Below, piece by piece: positions 63,707 through 64,000 of a stretch of 64,000 bases of DNA (position 1 is the stretch's first letter; each line of letters starts with the position of its first letter). The stretch lies in assembly GCA_019359035.1 (NCBI GenBank), contig JAHHIC010000033.1:1-64000 (forward strand), given 5' to 3'. A model generated the notes under the pieces. That model searched no databases. It was not told the origin of the DNA and saw only the letters and a program-made list of their open reading frames with translations. This DNA comes from Scytonematopsis contorta HA4267-MV1. Lineage in GTDB: Bacteria; Cyanobacteriota; Cyanobacteriia; Cyanobacteriales; Nostocaceae. A program made the position numbers and the translations under genes.

Positions 63707-64000
63707 CTAACCTTGTGCAGCGACTTGCTGTACAGCAGCAATAATACCGTTGTAAGCACTGCAGCGACAAAGATTACCGCTTAAACGCTCGCGGATTTCA
63801 CCTTCTGACAGATTAGCTAACTGAGGAGTTTGGTTCAAATCTGATGTGACAACACTAGCGGCTCCCCGTTTGACCTCATCTAATAAAGCTACTGAGGCAC
63901 AAATTTGACCTGGAGTGCAGTAACCGCACTGTAGCCCATCATTATCAATAAATGCGGTTTGCATGGGATGTAGCTGTTCACCTGTTGCCAAACCTTCAAT
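63707..64000 (-). CDS. 2Fe-2S subunit (PaoA-like), partial at window end
   Basis: The last 97 or so residues of the iron-sulfur subunit; the frame is open through the window edge (IEGLATGEQLHPMQ), so the N-terminal plant-ferredoxin-type 2Fe-2S domain lies beyond 64000. Both Cys pairs of the second cluster are visible: CGYCTPGQ and LSGNLCRCSAYNGI. An in-frame TTG at 63991 is not the true start. It is first of the minus-strand PaoABC-type operon. Confidence 0.93.
   Translation of the reverse strand: MEGLATGEQLHPMQTAFIDNDGLQCGYCTPGQICASVALLDEVKRGAASVVTSDLNQTPQLANLSEGEIRERLSGNLCRCSAYNGIIAAVQQVAAQG

Noticed and set aside
1-64000. tRNA or rRNA genes
   Set aside because: No GGTTCRAATCC-type T-loop with flanking arms outside coding regions, and no rRNA-like stretch, was seen by eye; a tRNA covariance scan would settle it.

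Overview
The window looks like chromosome of a filamentous, probably heterocyst-forming cyanobacterium (Nostocales; Calothrix/Rivularia/Nostoc-like). This rests on the low-GC, repeat-rich intergenic style (tracts of GGGGAGT, GTTGAC and GTAGAGACG type), the protein types (caspase-NTPase-WD40 giant, filamentous haemagglutinin-type exoprotein, HMA_2/DUF5132 proteins) and TTTTCCACA DnaA boxes. Genus cannot be fixed from the sequence alone.

Layout. 0-5.6 kb: the replication-origin region, with dnaN and dnaA on the minus strand, a retropepsin-like protein between them, and a cluster of DnaA boxes at about 3.83-3.96 kb that is very probably oriC. 5.7-7.7 kb: an HtrA/Deg protease and peptide deformylase. 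7.8-13.1 kb: four genes that appear to form one functional group, namely a two-domain HMA_2 membrane protein, a P-type ATPase with the same HMA_2 domain but no CPx motif, a DUF5132 protein and a second short HMA_2 protein. 13.5-21.3 kb: dhaK and dhaL, then four unrelated genes on the same strand, then dhaM encoding an EIIA-HPr-complete EI fusion; together a PEP-dependent dihydroxyacetone kinase. 21.5-34.2 kb: a secreted haemagglutinin-like protein, a methyltransferase, an MFS carrier, an MrfA-like helicase, a beta-helix lipoprotein, an ABC-2 permease and a DedA protein. 34.4-37.9 kb: MarR regulator, HlyD/EmrA adaptor and MFS exporter, with a shared 19-bp candidate operator in front of marR and hlyD.

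37.9-47.2 kb: a membrane-anchored nuclease with a Card1/DUF1887-like catalytic core, an FkbM methyltransferase, two tandem paralogous single-span proteins, an orphan zinc/manganese permease, a HAD hydrolase, NurA, an FHA-domain membrane protein and a DUF218 protein. 47.2-53.1 kb: an eight-unit 62/63-bp tandem array running into the 3' end of an 1801-residue caspase-NTPase-WD40 protein. 53.5-57.3 kb: a strong ydaO/yuaA-type (c-di-AMP) riboswitch followed by a nitrate/taurine-type ABC importer (permease, Tat lipoprotein binding protein, ATPase). 57.5-64 kb: two small proteins, then a minus-strand molybdo-flavoenzyme operon: 2Fe-2S subunit (cut by the window end), FAD/4Fe-4S subunit, Mo subunit, an XdhC chaperone and MocA, resembling the PaoABCD aldehyde oxidoreductase set.

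A theme of the window is dispersed short repeats. At least ten families lie between genes. Some have entered genes in frame: in nurA, at two places in the WD40 giant (one between Walker A and Walker B), and at the N-terminus of a phosphodiester-glycosidase gene. Others supply the stop codon of mocA or sit directly against a start or stop codon. No tRNA, rRNA, CRISPR array, complete insertion sequence or prophage was seen.
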